Of a stretch of 64,000 bases of DNA, positions 39,615 to 48,231 are shown in pieces. This DNA is from Henriciella algicola (GTDB taxonomy: Bacteria > Pseudomonadota > Alphaproteobacteria > Caulobacterales > Hyphomonadaceae). The DNA is taken from positions 451,184 to 515,183 of the forward strand of contig NZ_QWGA01000008.1 in NCBI RefSeq assembly GCF_003576245.1, given 5' to 3'. The position numbers were made by a program, and so were the translations under genes. Under the pieces are notes generated by a model. The model saw nothing but the letters and a program-made list of their open reading frames with translations. It did not search any database and was not told the DNA's origin. Positions within the stretch are counted from its first letter, which is position 1. Every line of letters starts with the position of its first letter.

Positions 39615-39662
39615 GGGGCGGGCAGCGTCAGGCGACGCCGGCGCGCCCCCTAGCCAAAAAAA
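39615..39662 (-). promoter_or_regulatory. Candidate programmed -1 frameshift site joining pfaA and KR
   Basis: On the minus strand: an in-frame T TTT TTT heptamer (39662-39656), the zero-frame codons GGC TAG, a six-base spacer, then a stem-loop (39649-39615). The outer stem is GGGGCG/CGCCCC; the inner seven-pair stem is CGGCGTC/GACGCTG with a GCCT loop. The -1 frame has no stop from here into the KR. Slippage would give an 1798-residue KS-MAT-ACP-ACP-KR protein. Confidence 0.65.
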
Positions 39663-42600
39663 TCGGCGATCTTTCGGATGGAGCGCAGCTCTGCGATCTG
39701 TTCCGGCTCGACCTCTGGCAGGTTCGGCATCTGCTCACGCAGGGCAGAGAGGATCTCGACCTGCTTGATGGAGTCGACACCAAGCTCGCCCTCAAGGTCC
39801 ATATCGTCTTCGAGCATTTCAGGCGGATAGCCTGTCTTGTCGGCGATAAGATTGCGGACAAGTTCGGTCATGTTGATGCCGGACGGGGCTGCCGGTGTGG
39901 GCGCTGGCGCGGCGGTGTCTATGTGATGGCCGTAGCCATTGCCATTGGCGTGGACGGCTGGGGCCGCTGGTGCGAGCGCCGGGGTGGCGCTGGCCGATGG
40001 GCTGAGGAACGCCGCGATCTTCGCGATCGTGCGAAGCTCTGCGATCTGTTCAGGCTCGATTTCCGGCAGGCTCGGCATCTTTTCGCGCAGGGCCGAGAGG
40101 ATCTCGACCTGTTTGATGGAGTCGACGCCGAGCTCCCCCTCAAGGTCCATATCGGGTTCGAGCATGTCGGATGGGTAACCGGTCTTTTCAGCGACCAGGC
40201 TGGTCACCAGCGCGGTGAAGTCCTGCGCCGCTGGCGCGGCAGGGGCAGGGGCAGGCACTGGAGCGGGGACCGGTGCCGCCATGACCGGTGCAGGTGCCGG
40301 TGCTGCCGGGGCGGGGGCTGGCGCAGGTTGAGGTGCAGGCGCTGCTGCAACCGGCGGTGGCGCGGGTGGCGCCACAGGCTGAGGCGCTGGCGCGGCCTGC
40401 GGTTGCGGCGCTACGGCAGGGACGGCGCTGGCCGAGGCAAGCATTGCCTGCGTTGCCTGCATATACTGAGCGTGCGCCGCCTGCAGCGTCTGCATGTAGG
40501 CATTGTGCGCCTCCGTCATCTGCGCGTGGATCTGCGCGGCGGCGGAGGCGGGAGCGGTCTGGCGGGGCTCAGTCATGGGCGAAGGTCCTGGCTGGAGTGA
40601 CTTTACAGAAGAAGGTGTTGGCGGCGTCGGCTTCGAAGCAATCGGGTCTGGAGGGGCTGATAAGGTATCGACAGTCCTGGGCCGGACCTTCTCTGCATTC
40701 GGCGGCGGGAGGGCCGCTGCGCCGCCTTTGGGCGGATACGGTTTGTTGTAATTGGCGCCGGTAAGGTCGATCGCGTGTTTGGAGCGGGCTTTGCGTGGTT
40801 CGGGCGCTGGCATGTTGGCAAAGAGCGCTTCGAGGTCGACTTCATGGCCAAGGACAGCCAGCTTGCCGATGCCAGCGAGGAAGGCGGCAAGGCCGCTGCC
40901 TTTCTTGTCATCGAGCGCGACGGCCGTCGCCTTGCCCGGAAGGATCTGGCCGACAAGCGCGGTCAGCACCGTGCCCGGGCCAGCCTCTACGAAGGTGGTA
41001 ACGCCGGCCTCATGCATGGCCTCAATGATTTCACGGAAGCGGACGGGGCTTTCGATCTGTCCGGCGAGGAGGTCGCGCTGCTTGTCATAGGCAAGCGGGT
41101 AACGTTTGGCCGAAGCATTGGCGAAAACCGGGAAGTCAGCCTTGGCAAAGTCGGTCTTGCCGAGCGCCTTGCGGAACGGGGCAACGGCCCCTGCGACGAT
41201 GGGCGAGTGGAAGGCTGACGCGACCGGCAGGCGGCGCGCCTTGATGCCTGCCGCCTCAATCGCGAGACGGGCCGCTTCGATGGCTTCGACAGGGCCGGAA
41301 AGCACAGTCTGGGTCGGTGCATTGTCATTGGCGACGACGACGTCGGGATGATTTTTGAGGATCGGCGTGAGCTGCTCGCTTGAGGCCTGCGTCGCCAGCA
41401 TGGCGCCTTCATTGTCGGCGGCGGCCTGGCTCATCAGCTTGGCCCGTTTGACCGCCGTCGAGAGAGTATCCTTGTCAGAGAGAACACCGGCGGCATTGAG
41501 CGCCATGATCTCACCAAAGCTGTGGCCTGCGGCCATGTCGGCATTGAGGCCGGACTTCTCCAGCACGGCGAGTACGGCCAGCGACGCGGCAGCGAGGGCT
41601 GGCTGTGCATTCTCCATGGCGGTTAGCGTATCGGCCTGCGCCTTGGCGTCCTCATCATTGAAAGCAGATGGCGGAAAGGCGAGCCGGTGAAGGCCCAGCT
41701 TGCCCGCTTTCTTGTGGCTTGCCGCAAAGTCCCATGCCGCGCGCGCCTCAGGGAAGGCGAGCGCGAGTTCGCGGCCCATGCCGACATACTGGCTGCCCTG
41801 TCCAGGCATGAGATAGGCGAGCTTTCCGGGCGCGGCCTTGCTGAGGCTGACGCTGGCGCCTTTCGGCAGGGGCGCCGTTTCGGCCGTGCCAGCGCGAATG
41901 AGCGAGGCAAGCTTTGCAGCCTTGGTCGCGAAGTCCTTATTGTCACTCGCCGTGATAGCTGCGCGGCAGACCGCGTCAGCGGCAAATGAGGCGTGGCTTT
42001 CGCTGGCCGCGATGGCGAGGTCTTCCTCATGCACCAGCTTCGAAGCGATGGCCTCAATGGACTTGGCGAGGTTGTCCGGCGTGTCGGCCGAGACCATGAC
42101 CAGTTCGGCAGGCAAAATGCGGTCGGGGTGAGGGGCGAGCTGGCCGGTGTATTCTTCCAGCGTGACGTGGAAGTTCGAGCCGCCAAAACCGAATGAGCTG
42201 ACAGAGGCGCGGCGGGCATGCGACTTGTCCCTGATCCAGGGGCGTAGCTCACGGTTTACGTAGAAGGGTGACCCGGCGAGCGCAGGTGCGGGCTGGTCGA
42301 CTTTCAGCGTCGGGGGTAGCGCCTTGCGAGAGAGCGCCATGACGGTCTTGATCAGGCTGGCTGAGCCTGCAGCCGACTTGGTGTGGCCGATCTGCGATTT
42401 CACAGAGCCAATGGCGCACCATGGGTCTGAGACGCTTTCGCCTTCTTCGCAGAAGACTAGCTTGAGGCCGGAGATTTCGGCAGCGTCGCCGGCCTTTGTA
42501 CCGGTGCCGTGTGCTTCGACCAGTTCGACAGAGCGCGGGTTATAGCCCGCCTGCTCATAGGCGCGCGCCAGTGCGCGGGCCTGGCCATCAGGCAGCGGGG

Positions 42601-43543
42601 CATAGATGGCGGTGGCGCGGCCGTCAGAGCCTGCGCCGATGCCCTTGATGACCGCGTGAATACGGTTTCCGTCCCGCTCTGCATCGGCGAGGCGGCGGAG
42701 CGCGAGTATGCCGATGCCTTCGCCAAGCATGGTGCCGTCGGCCTTGTCCGAGAATGGACGGCAATCTCCTGTCGGCGACAGGGCCGGGGTCTTGGAAAAG
42801 CACATATACATGAGGATGTCGTTCAGCGCGTCGACACCGCCCGTCAGAACAAGGTCACTGTCGCCAGCACGAAGTTCATGTATGGCGCCGTGCAGGGCCG
42901 AGAGGGATGAGGCGCAGGCCGCATCGGTCACATAGTTCGAGCCACCAAGGTCCATCCGGTTGGCAATCCGCCCGGCGACCACATTCCCGAGAAGGCCGGG
43001 GAAGGTGCTTTCTTTCCACTCTGAGAAATTTTCCGAAATCCTGTCGGCGATTGCCTGCACCTGCGTTTCCGGCAGGCCAGCCTCACGCAGGCCTTTGACC
43101 CAGGACGGGCGTTGCAGGCGGCCAGACATATGCCCGACGAGTTCAGTGGCGGATGCAACGCCGAGAATGCAGGAGGTACGCTTGCGATCGATTGTGCCAT
43201 TGGTCGCCTTCTCAGCCTCATCCAGCGCGGTCTGCGCGACCATGAGGGCGAGCAGCTGGGCGCTGTCAGTCGCGTCGATCTGGTTAGGCGGGATGCCAAA
43301 GGAGAGCGGGTCGAAGCCCTGCGGCGAGAGAAAGCCGCCGCGCTCGCCATAGGTCTTGTCACGGGCGCGCGGGTTGGCGTCGTAATAGTCCTCGATCAGC
43401 CAATGGGTCGGCGGGACCGGTCCCAGCGTGTCGACGCCTTCTGCGATATCGCGCCAGAAGCCCGGCGTGTCCCCGCGGCCCGGGAACATGGCGCCGTAGC
43501 CCACGATTGCGATGTCTGCTGGTCCTGACGTTCTGTCTGCCAT
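39650..43543 (-). CDS. pfaA: PfaA-like synthase: KS-MAT-ACP-ACP
   Basis: 1297 residues. Ketosynthase 9-465 (VTDAACASS, Cys210; EAHGTGT His345; QIGH His387). Malonyl-CoA acyltransferase 575-890 (MPGQGSQY, AAGHSFGE Ser675, SAFHSP His779). A PfaA-type helical stretch QMTEAHNAYMQTLQAAHAQY (1008-1027) and a long Pro/Ala linker (1040-1105) lead to two near-identical carrier domains, each with LGVDSIKQVEIL (Ser1142 and Ser1258). Most marine pfaA genes have four to nine carriers and a KR at the C terminus; here there are two and the KR is in the -1 frame downstream. It starts each chain and carries it. PfaD ends 27 bases upstream, so the genes form one operon. Confidence 0.93.
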   Translation of the reverse strand: MADRTSGPADIAIVGYGAMFPGRGDTPGFWRDIAEGVDTLGPVPPTHWLIEDYYDANPRARDKTYGERGGFLSPQGFDPLSFGIPPNQIDATDSAQLLALMVAQTALDEAEKATNGTIDRKRTSCILGVASATELVGHMSGRLQRPSWVKGLREAGLPETQVQAIADRISENFSEWKESTFPGLLGNVVAGRIANRMDLGGSNYVTDAACASSLSALHGAIHELRAGDSDLVLTGGVDALNDILMYMCFSKTPALSPTGDCRPFSDKADGTMLGEGIGILALRRLADAERDGNRIHAVIKGIGAGSDGRATAIYAPLPDGQARALARAYEQAGYNPRSVELVEAHGTGTKAGDAAEISGLKLVFCEEGESVSDPWCAIGSVKSQIGHTKSAAGSASLIKTVMALSRKALPPTLKVDQPAPALAGSPFYVNRELRPWIRDKSHARRASVSSFGFGGSNFHVTLEEYTGQLAPHPDRILPAELVMVSADTPDNLAKSIEAIASKLVHEEDLAIAASESHASFAADAVCRAAITASDNKDFATKAAKLASLIRAGTAETAPLPKGASVSLSKAAPGKLAYLMPGQGSQYVGMGRELALAFPEARAAWDFAASHKKAGKLGLHRLAFPPSAFNDEDAKAQADTLTAMENAQPALAAASLAVLAVLEKSGLNADMAAGHSFGEIMALNAAGVLSDKDTLSTAVKRAKLMSQAAADNEGAMLATQASSEQLTPILKNHPDVVVANDNAPTQTVLSGPVEAIEAARLAIEAAGIKARRLPVASAFHSPIVAGAVAPFRKALGKTDFAKADFPVFANASAKRYPLAYDKQRDLLAGQIESPVRFREIIEAMHEAGVTTFVEAGPGTVLTALVGQILPGKATAVALDDKKGSGLAAFLAGIGKLAVLGHEVDLEALFANMPAPEPRKARSKHAIDLTGANYNKPYPPKGGAAALPPPNAEKVRPRTVDTLSAPPDPIASKPTPPTPSSVKSLQPGPSPMTEPRQTAPASAAAQIHAQMTEAHNAYMQTLQAAHAQYMQATQAMLASASAVPAVAPQPQAAPAPQPVAPPAPPPVAAAPAPQPAPAPAPAAPAPAPVMAAPVPAPVPAPAPAAPAAQDFTALVTSLVAEKTGYPSDMLEPDMDLEGELGVDSIKQVEILSALREKMPSLPEIEPEQIAELRTIAKIAAFLSPSASATPALAPAAPAVHANGNGYGHHIDTAAPAPTPAAPSGINMTELVRNLIADKTGYPPEMLEDDMDLEGELGVDSIKQVEILSALREQMPNLPEVEPEQIAELRSIRKIADFFG

Positions 43544-43570
43544 TATGTGTCTCAGCCCCTCAGCCAGAGA

Positions 43571-45076
43571 TTACTCGAAAAGCCCCGCCCTGTAGTCGAA
43601 AGCAGATTGTGGAATGTTCTCTCCGCACGCGCGCCGCGCCTGGAGCCTCGTGAGATGCGCGGCCCCGTCGAGCAGGTTGAGCGCAATCTGTTTGACGGTG
43701 CGGGTCTCGAGCGCTTCAAGCGGGCTTCCCTTTACCCACTCATTGAAGGCGCCCATCGCCGGGCCGCACCAGATCTGATAGTCGCGCAGGCGGCTCTCAT
43801 CGCCCTCGCGCGCCCACTGCGCCCCGAAGAACAGATAACGCCGGAAGACAAGCGCCAGCTGGTGGTGCGGGTCGGCTTCTGCTTTTGCGAGCTCTTTGGG
43901 ATTGGTGCCGCTCATATAGGCGCGGGTCTTCTCCCACGCGGCGGCGTAGGGCTCACCGAGCGCGGTTTCGATGAAGGCCTGTTCCTGCGCCGTGCAGTCG
44001 GCAAAGCTGGCGCGCGTCTTGTGGATCTCGCGCATGCGCTTGCCACGCATGGCGAACAGCGTGCCGCGCTTGAGAACCTGCACCTCTACGCCCTGTTCGA
44101 ACATGTCGGCGGCAGGGGCCATGGCGATATCTGCGGGGCCTGCTTCAGCGAGCAGTTTGCGCCCTGCGAGAGAGAGGCCGGATTCAACGGCGGCCTGATT
44201 GACCGAGCCGGTGATGATGTAGGCCGCGCCCATCTGGAAAGCGGCGGCGGCTGCCCATGGCGTGCCGATGCCGCCGCCAAGGCCGATGCGGATATCATCG
44301 GCATTGAGGCCGTGCTCTTCGCAGACCTGGCGGCGCGCCTGAACCAGCGAGGAGAAGAGGGGTCCGGCGGCGCGGTTGTCGGTATGCCCGCCGCTATCGG
44401 CTTCAGCGGTGATGTCGAGCGCGACCGGAACGCTGGCGGCGATCTCTGCCTGCTCGGGTGTGATGTCCCCCCGGGAGACAAGCTGTTTCAGAATGGCATC
44501 GGGGGCAGGGGCCATGAACTGGCGTGCAACTTCGGCGCGCGAGACCTTGGCGAAGACATGTGTGCTGCGCTTGATGCTGCCATCCGCGGCGCGTGACAGG
44601 CCTGCTGCGCTGTAGCGGACGATTTCGGGCGATAGCTGCATGAAGGCAGAGGCCGAGACACGGGCGACACCGCGCGACAGGAAGAGGTCCACGACGGCGC
44701 GCTCATAGCCCGGCTGCTGCGGCGTATGGATGAGGTTGGCGCCCCAGGCAGGGGCACCTTTGCCGAGAGCTGCCTCGATCTCATCGAGACCTGCGGCAAT
44801 CGTTTCCGGCTTGAAGCCTGCGCTGCCGTAAAAGCCGACAAGCCCGGCCTGCACAGCCGCGATGACCATGTGCGGGGTCGCAATACCGCGCGCCATTTCG
44901 CCGACGATATAGGCAAAGCGGCTACCATGGGTCTTGGTAAAGGCGTGATCGCCCAGCCAGTCTGCATAGACGGCGTTGTCTTGCGAGGTGGCGTTTTTGG
45001 TTAATGGGGGGTGCCGCGTCTCAACCTTCTTGGCCGCGCCGCTGTAACTGTTGGATTCCCAGTGCTGGATCCTCAT
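43571..45076 (-). CDS. pfaD: PfaD enoyl reductase
   Basis: A 501-residue flavoprotein of the PfaD/FabD-accessory type: an N-terminal ~55-residue extension, then a TIM-barrel resembling nitronate monooxygenases (GEMARGIATPHMVIAAVQAGLVGFYGSAG, WGANLIHTP, ALDITAEADSGGHTDNR, GGGIGTPWAAAAAFQMGAAYIITGSVNQ). The C-terminal part with SRLRDYQIWCGPAMGAFNEWVKGS is diagnostic for PfaD. It reduces the enoyl intermediate in trans in cycles where a double bond is not kept, using FMN and NADPH. It is the first gene of the operon; the control region is the 195 bases before it. Confidence 0.95.
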   Translation of the reverse strand: MRIQHWESNSYSGAAKKVETRHPPLTKNATSQDNAVYADWLGDHAFTKTHGSRFAYIVGEMARGIATPHMVIAAVQAGLVGFYGSAGFKPETIAAGLDEIEAALGKGAPAWGANLIHTPQQPGYERAVVDLFLSRGVARVSASAFMQLSPEIVRYSAAGLSRAADGSIKRSTHVFAKVSRAEVARQFMAPAPDAILKQLVSRGDITPEQAEIAASVPVALDITAEADSGGHTDNRAAGPLFSSLVQARRQVCEEHGLNADDIRIGLGGGIGTPWAAAAAFQMGAAYIITGSVNQAAVESGLSLAGRKLLAEAGPADIAMAPAADMFEQGVEVQVLKRGTLFAMRGKRMREIHKTRASFADCTAQEQAFIETALGEPYAAAWEKTRAYMSGTNPKELAKAEADPHHQLALVFRRYLFFGAQWAREGDESRLRDYQIWCGPAMGAFNEWVKGSPLEALETRTVKQIALNLLDGAAHLTRLQARRACGENIPQSAFDYRAGLFE

Positions 45077-45176
45077 GCCTCAGCTATTCCCCTACAGGCT
45101 AAGAAGTAGAGCGTGAATTCACCTGCGTTGCAATGTTTCGGCCAGTGTTTCTCGCATGCGCAGCAAGTCTGCATGC

Positions 45177-45200
45177 AATCGTGACGCATAAGTCACGATT
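45177..45200. promoter_or_regulatory. Perfect 9-bp inverted repeat upstream of pfaD
   Basis: AATCGTGAC (45177-45185) and GTCACGATT (45192-45200) around GCATAA, about 100 bases before the pfaD start. GTTGC-AACT-GCAAC follows at 45212-45225, and an AT-rich tract (atagatatatatgtat) at 45242-45257. The rest of the 45077-45271 gap has no gene. An operator for the lipid operon is likely; a terminator for the opposite end of the PEP carboxylase gene is the alternative. Confidence 0.5.
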
Positions 45201-45271
45201 TTGCCCAAACCGTTGCAACTGCAACAGATGAGCTCACTACATAGATATATATGTATGGCTTGTTCGAGCCT

Positions 45272-48091
45272 TCAGCCCCATGCGCCAAAAGCATGACTTG
45301 TTGCAATGGACAGCCGGGAGACAAGCGCGCCGCATTGGCGGAGCGGTGCGATCAGCTCTCGATGTAGCCTGTCATAGCCCGCCTGGCTTTGCGCGCCGCT
45401 TTCATGGCCGGGCTCATTGATGTGCTGGAACAGGTCCGCTTCGCCGCGTGACGGCGGATAGATTTCCTCAAGCAGGTCAGCGGCTTCATCGATCCGCATG
45501 GCAAGGACCAGCGAGATAATGTCACTGCGGCTGGTATCATGGCGGGCAGAGAGGTCACTGAGGCGGCCCGTGAGGCTCAGCGCGTAAAGCATCAGTGCCT
45601 GACGGATGGCGTGCAGGGCATGGAAATCCAGCCGGTTCTCATGGCGGCTCTCGACACTCGGCGCATCATCCAGCGATGCGATCAGAGTATCGAATTCGAT
45701 GAGGTCGACGCTCAGCCGGTTGGCGATCTTCTGCAGGCTGGCGGCAGTGTGGTTTTCGCCGAGCGTATCGGCGACACGGCGAAGGGCACTCGCTTGGGCT
45801 ATGTCGCCATGCCGGGACACAGCGAGCCACACATGCGGATCGAAAACGCTGGCATAGCCTCGCAGGACCGGCAGGCTGGTCAGCATCCGCGCGCGGGTCG
45901 CCAGCATGATCAGCGCATGAAGGCGCGGCGAGGCGTTGATGATGTCGCGCATCCGCTCTTTCTCACGCGGCATGGCAGAGCCGATCCCGCAGGCTGAGTT
46001 TAGCGGCACGCCGAGCTGCTGGAGCATGGCATTATGGGAGATCGCGCGTATGGCAGACGGCCCGCTTGGCCCGCCCGCGCGTTTAACGGGGCGCGAGCCT
46101 GCCTTGACCAGGAAGCCGGCGGTGAACCCGCCCAGCATCTCCTCATAGTCGCTGTCGACAAACAGTGTCTCATGCCAGTTTCGAAGCGCGCGATAGGCGT
46201 CCCAGACAAAATCGGTTTGTGTGTAGAAGGCGTCGTCATCGGTCGAGGCCGGCTCTGACAGGATGTGTTCGCAGAAAGCGGCATAGGTGGCGCGTGAAAG
46301 CTCTGGCGTTGCGAAATGCAGGAAGCCGTCGCCGCCCTGGAAGCTCACTTCGTGGATGGGCTGGATGTCGCGGGCGAGAAGTTCGCCGCGCGTCCATGGC
46401 GTCAGCAGATGATCGTGGCGCTGCTGGAAGCTGCCGGGATAAGCGCCGCGGCCGATCGACTCGCCGTGCGTGTTGAAGACCAGAAGGCCCGTGCCGGGCA
46501 GCACATCGCCCAGCGCGCGTCCGATCAGGCTGTGTATCCGCTCAATCGCCATATTGCCGGCGACCTGTCCGATGAAGCGGCCTGAGTCGGAAAAGCCAAG
46601 CTGGATAGAGAGATAGCCGCGGGTTCTGACATAGTCCCTGAAGGCGGCTTCCTCGAGCAGCCGCTCGACGAAACGACCACCGGTTTCCAGCGCTTCCGGT
46701 GTCTCGAACAGCGGCGAGATATCAAGCTCGTGGTCGACGCCATACTGGCGGGCAAGGTGTAGCGCGCCCATCACCGTGGCGGGGTTCTCGCTCTCTGCGA
46801 TGAGAAAGCGAATGGGTGAGCCCGCATCGATATGTTTCAGGATCTGCGCGCACATCATGAACTGGCGCCGCGCCGTGGACTGTTCGAGGAAGAGGTCGGC
46901 GAAGTTCACGGGGCGCACTTCGGTGTTGCCCGCCATCTCAGAAAGCTTGCTGAGGGCAAGGCGGCCAAGCTCACTGTCTTCGGTTTCGAGGTCGAGGTCG
47001 CGCTGAAGGACGGTGCGCACCTGCGCAGCATTCACGCGTAAATGGATGCGGGCCGTGCCAAGCTGGAGCGCGTCGATTTCGGCGCGCAGGATCATCAGGG
47101 CGGCGGCGGTCTCGTCAGGTGTGTCAGTGTCTTCGATGAGCGTTGTCAGCGGATCGGTCAGGGTGGCCGCGTCTGTGATCTTTGCGTCGGAGGCGGCGGT
47201 CAGGAAGTTGGCCGCGTCGCTGAGCACGTCCGGGTCGGAGAGGTCCTGGCCGAATTTCTCGGCGGCTGCTTCGGTATGGGCCTGCGCAGCGGCTAGTTGC
47301 TTCTCAAGCGCGGCCAGCGTCTCGAACTCTGCGAAATTAGAAAGGCGCCCGCGATAATAGGCGAGCTGGGCTGCCTTCTCGCGCAGGCGCAGCGTGATTG
47401 ATTGCGACCAGTGAATGTCCGTGCGCCCATCAAGATCATAGCCGACCCAGCTTGCGAGTGTGGGCAGAACCGGGCGGAGGGTACGCCAGTCGTCAAGGGA
47501 CTTCCTGGCCGTGTTGACGACGAGACTGGCATAGTGGCCGGCGGCGTCCTGCGCATTCGCGATCGCGTCCTGTGCTTCCTCATGCTCATGGGTCAGCGTG
47601 ATCTGGTCCGGCCAGTCCGGCTGTGGGTCGCTGGCGGCAGATTTGAGGGTGGCAAGTTCGCTTTTGCCGGGCTGGCTTGCATAGTCTGCGAAGGCACGCC
47701 GCAGGCGCTGGGAGAGCGCGAAGGTCGGGTGAGCTGTGAAGACGATGCCGCCCGCATGACGCGTTACGGTTTCACGAAACCGCTCTGGATCCGACTTGGC
47801 GAGAGCCGAGAGCTGCGCGCTCACCCCGGCGAACGCATCTTTCGGTTTGCCGATCTCGGTGTGATGGGCCCGGAACTGGTCGGCGCGCGCCTGCAGCAGG
47901 TCAAAGTGCAGCACATCCACCGTTTCTGCGACGCTGGAGAGGCTGGTGCGGCCGGCCTCAAGGTCCTGAAATAGCTGGAGGGCGAAGGAGAAAACCGAAT
48001 TGGTCAGCGGGTCGCGATCAATGCCCTCGGCGTGGTCGCGCAGGAATTTGCGGATGCGGGCCGGGTCGAGCGGCGTCTTTCTGGTCGGCAT
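45272..48091 (-). CDS. Divergent phosphoenolpyruvate carboxylase
   Basis: 939 residues, near the family length. Recognisable PEPC blocks in order: VFTAHPT (His121), GYDLDGRTDI near 218-226, FLIAESENPATVMGALHLARQYG near 429, PLFETPEALE near 460, LGFSDSGRF near 498, SIGRGAYPGS near 545, GSRPVKRAGG, and SRLSIATSHAFGAWG at the end. Several usual residues differ: TAHPTE is TAHPTF, the first Arg of the GRGGSIGRG loop is His (THGESIGRG), and the C-terminal NTG is absent. It may still supply oxaloacetate, with altered control or kinetics, or may have another function. GGGAGA precedes the start. It reads toward pfaD but a promoter gap separates them. Confidence 0.75.
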   Translation of the reverse strand: MPTRKTPLDPARIRKFLRDHAEGIDRDPLTNSVFSFALQLFQDLEAGRTSLSSVAETVDVLHFDLLQARADQFRAHHTEIGKPKDAFAGVSAQLSALAKSDPERFRETVTRHAGGIVFTAHPTFALSQRLRRAFADYASQPGKSELATLKSAASDPQPDWPDQITLTHEHEEAQDAIANAQDAAGHYASLVVNTARKSLDDWRTLRPVLPTLASWVGYDLDGRTDIHWSQSITLRLREKAAQLAYYRGRLSNFAEFETLAALEKQLAAAQAHTEAAAEKFGQDLSDPDVLSDAANFLTAASDAKITDAATLTDPLTTLIEDTDTPDETAAALMILRAEIDALQLGTARIHLRVNAAQVRTVLQRDLDLETEDSELGRLALSKLSEMAGNTEVRPVNFADLFLEQSTARRQFMMCAQILKHIDAGSPIRFLIAESENPATVMGALHLARQYGVDHELDISPLFETPEALETGGRFVERLLEEAAFRDYVRTRGYLSIQLGFSDSGRFIGQVAGNMAIERIHSLIGRALGDVLPGTGLLVFNTHGESIGRGAYPGSFQQRHDHLLTPWTRGELLARDIQPIHEVSFQGGDGFLHFATPELSRATYAAFCEHILSEPASTDDDAFYTQTDFVWDAYRALRNWHETLFVDSDYEEMLGGFTAGFLVKAGSRPVKRAGGPSGPSAIRAISHNAMLQQLGVPLNSACGIGSAMPREKERMRDIINASPRLHALIMLATRARMLTSLPVLRGYASVFDPHVWLAVSRHGDIAQASALRRVADTLGENHTAASLQKIANRLSVDLIEFDTLIASLDDAPSVESRHENRLDFHALHAIRQALMLYALSLTGRLSDLSARHDTSRSDIISLVLAMRIDEAADLLEEIYPPSRGEADLFQHINEPGHESGAQSQAGYDRLHRELIAPLRQCGALVSRLSIATSHAFGAWG

Positions 48092-48177
48092 ATGATCGGT
48101 CTCCCTGAAAGCAAGATAGCGTCTGAACGCTCATCTTGTTCAGCAGGCCGGTCTGACGAGTGCCGGTCAAGGCTGAG

Positions 48178-48215
48178 GGCAGGCAGTGGCGGGAGCGATC
48201 CCGCAACTGCCTGCC
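48178..48215. other. Long hairpin between ppc-like and DUF2855 genes
   Basis: GGCAGGCAGT pairs perfectly with ACTGCCTGCC, one G-A mismatch follows, then GCGGGA with TCCCGC and a GCGA loop. No T-run follows on either strand. It may be an mRNA end or stability element for the DUF2855 transcript. Confidence 0.5.
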
Positions 48216-48231
48216 GACAGCGCAGAGCTTA

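Noticed and set aside
45177-45200. CRP-type site in the inverted repeat before pfaD
   Set aside because: The GTGA and TCAC halves are separated by eight bases, not the six of the CRP site.
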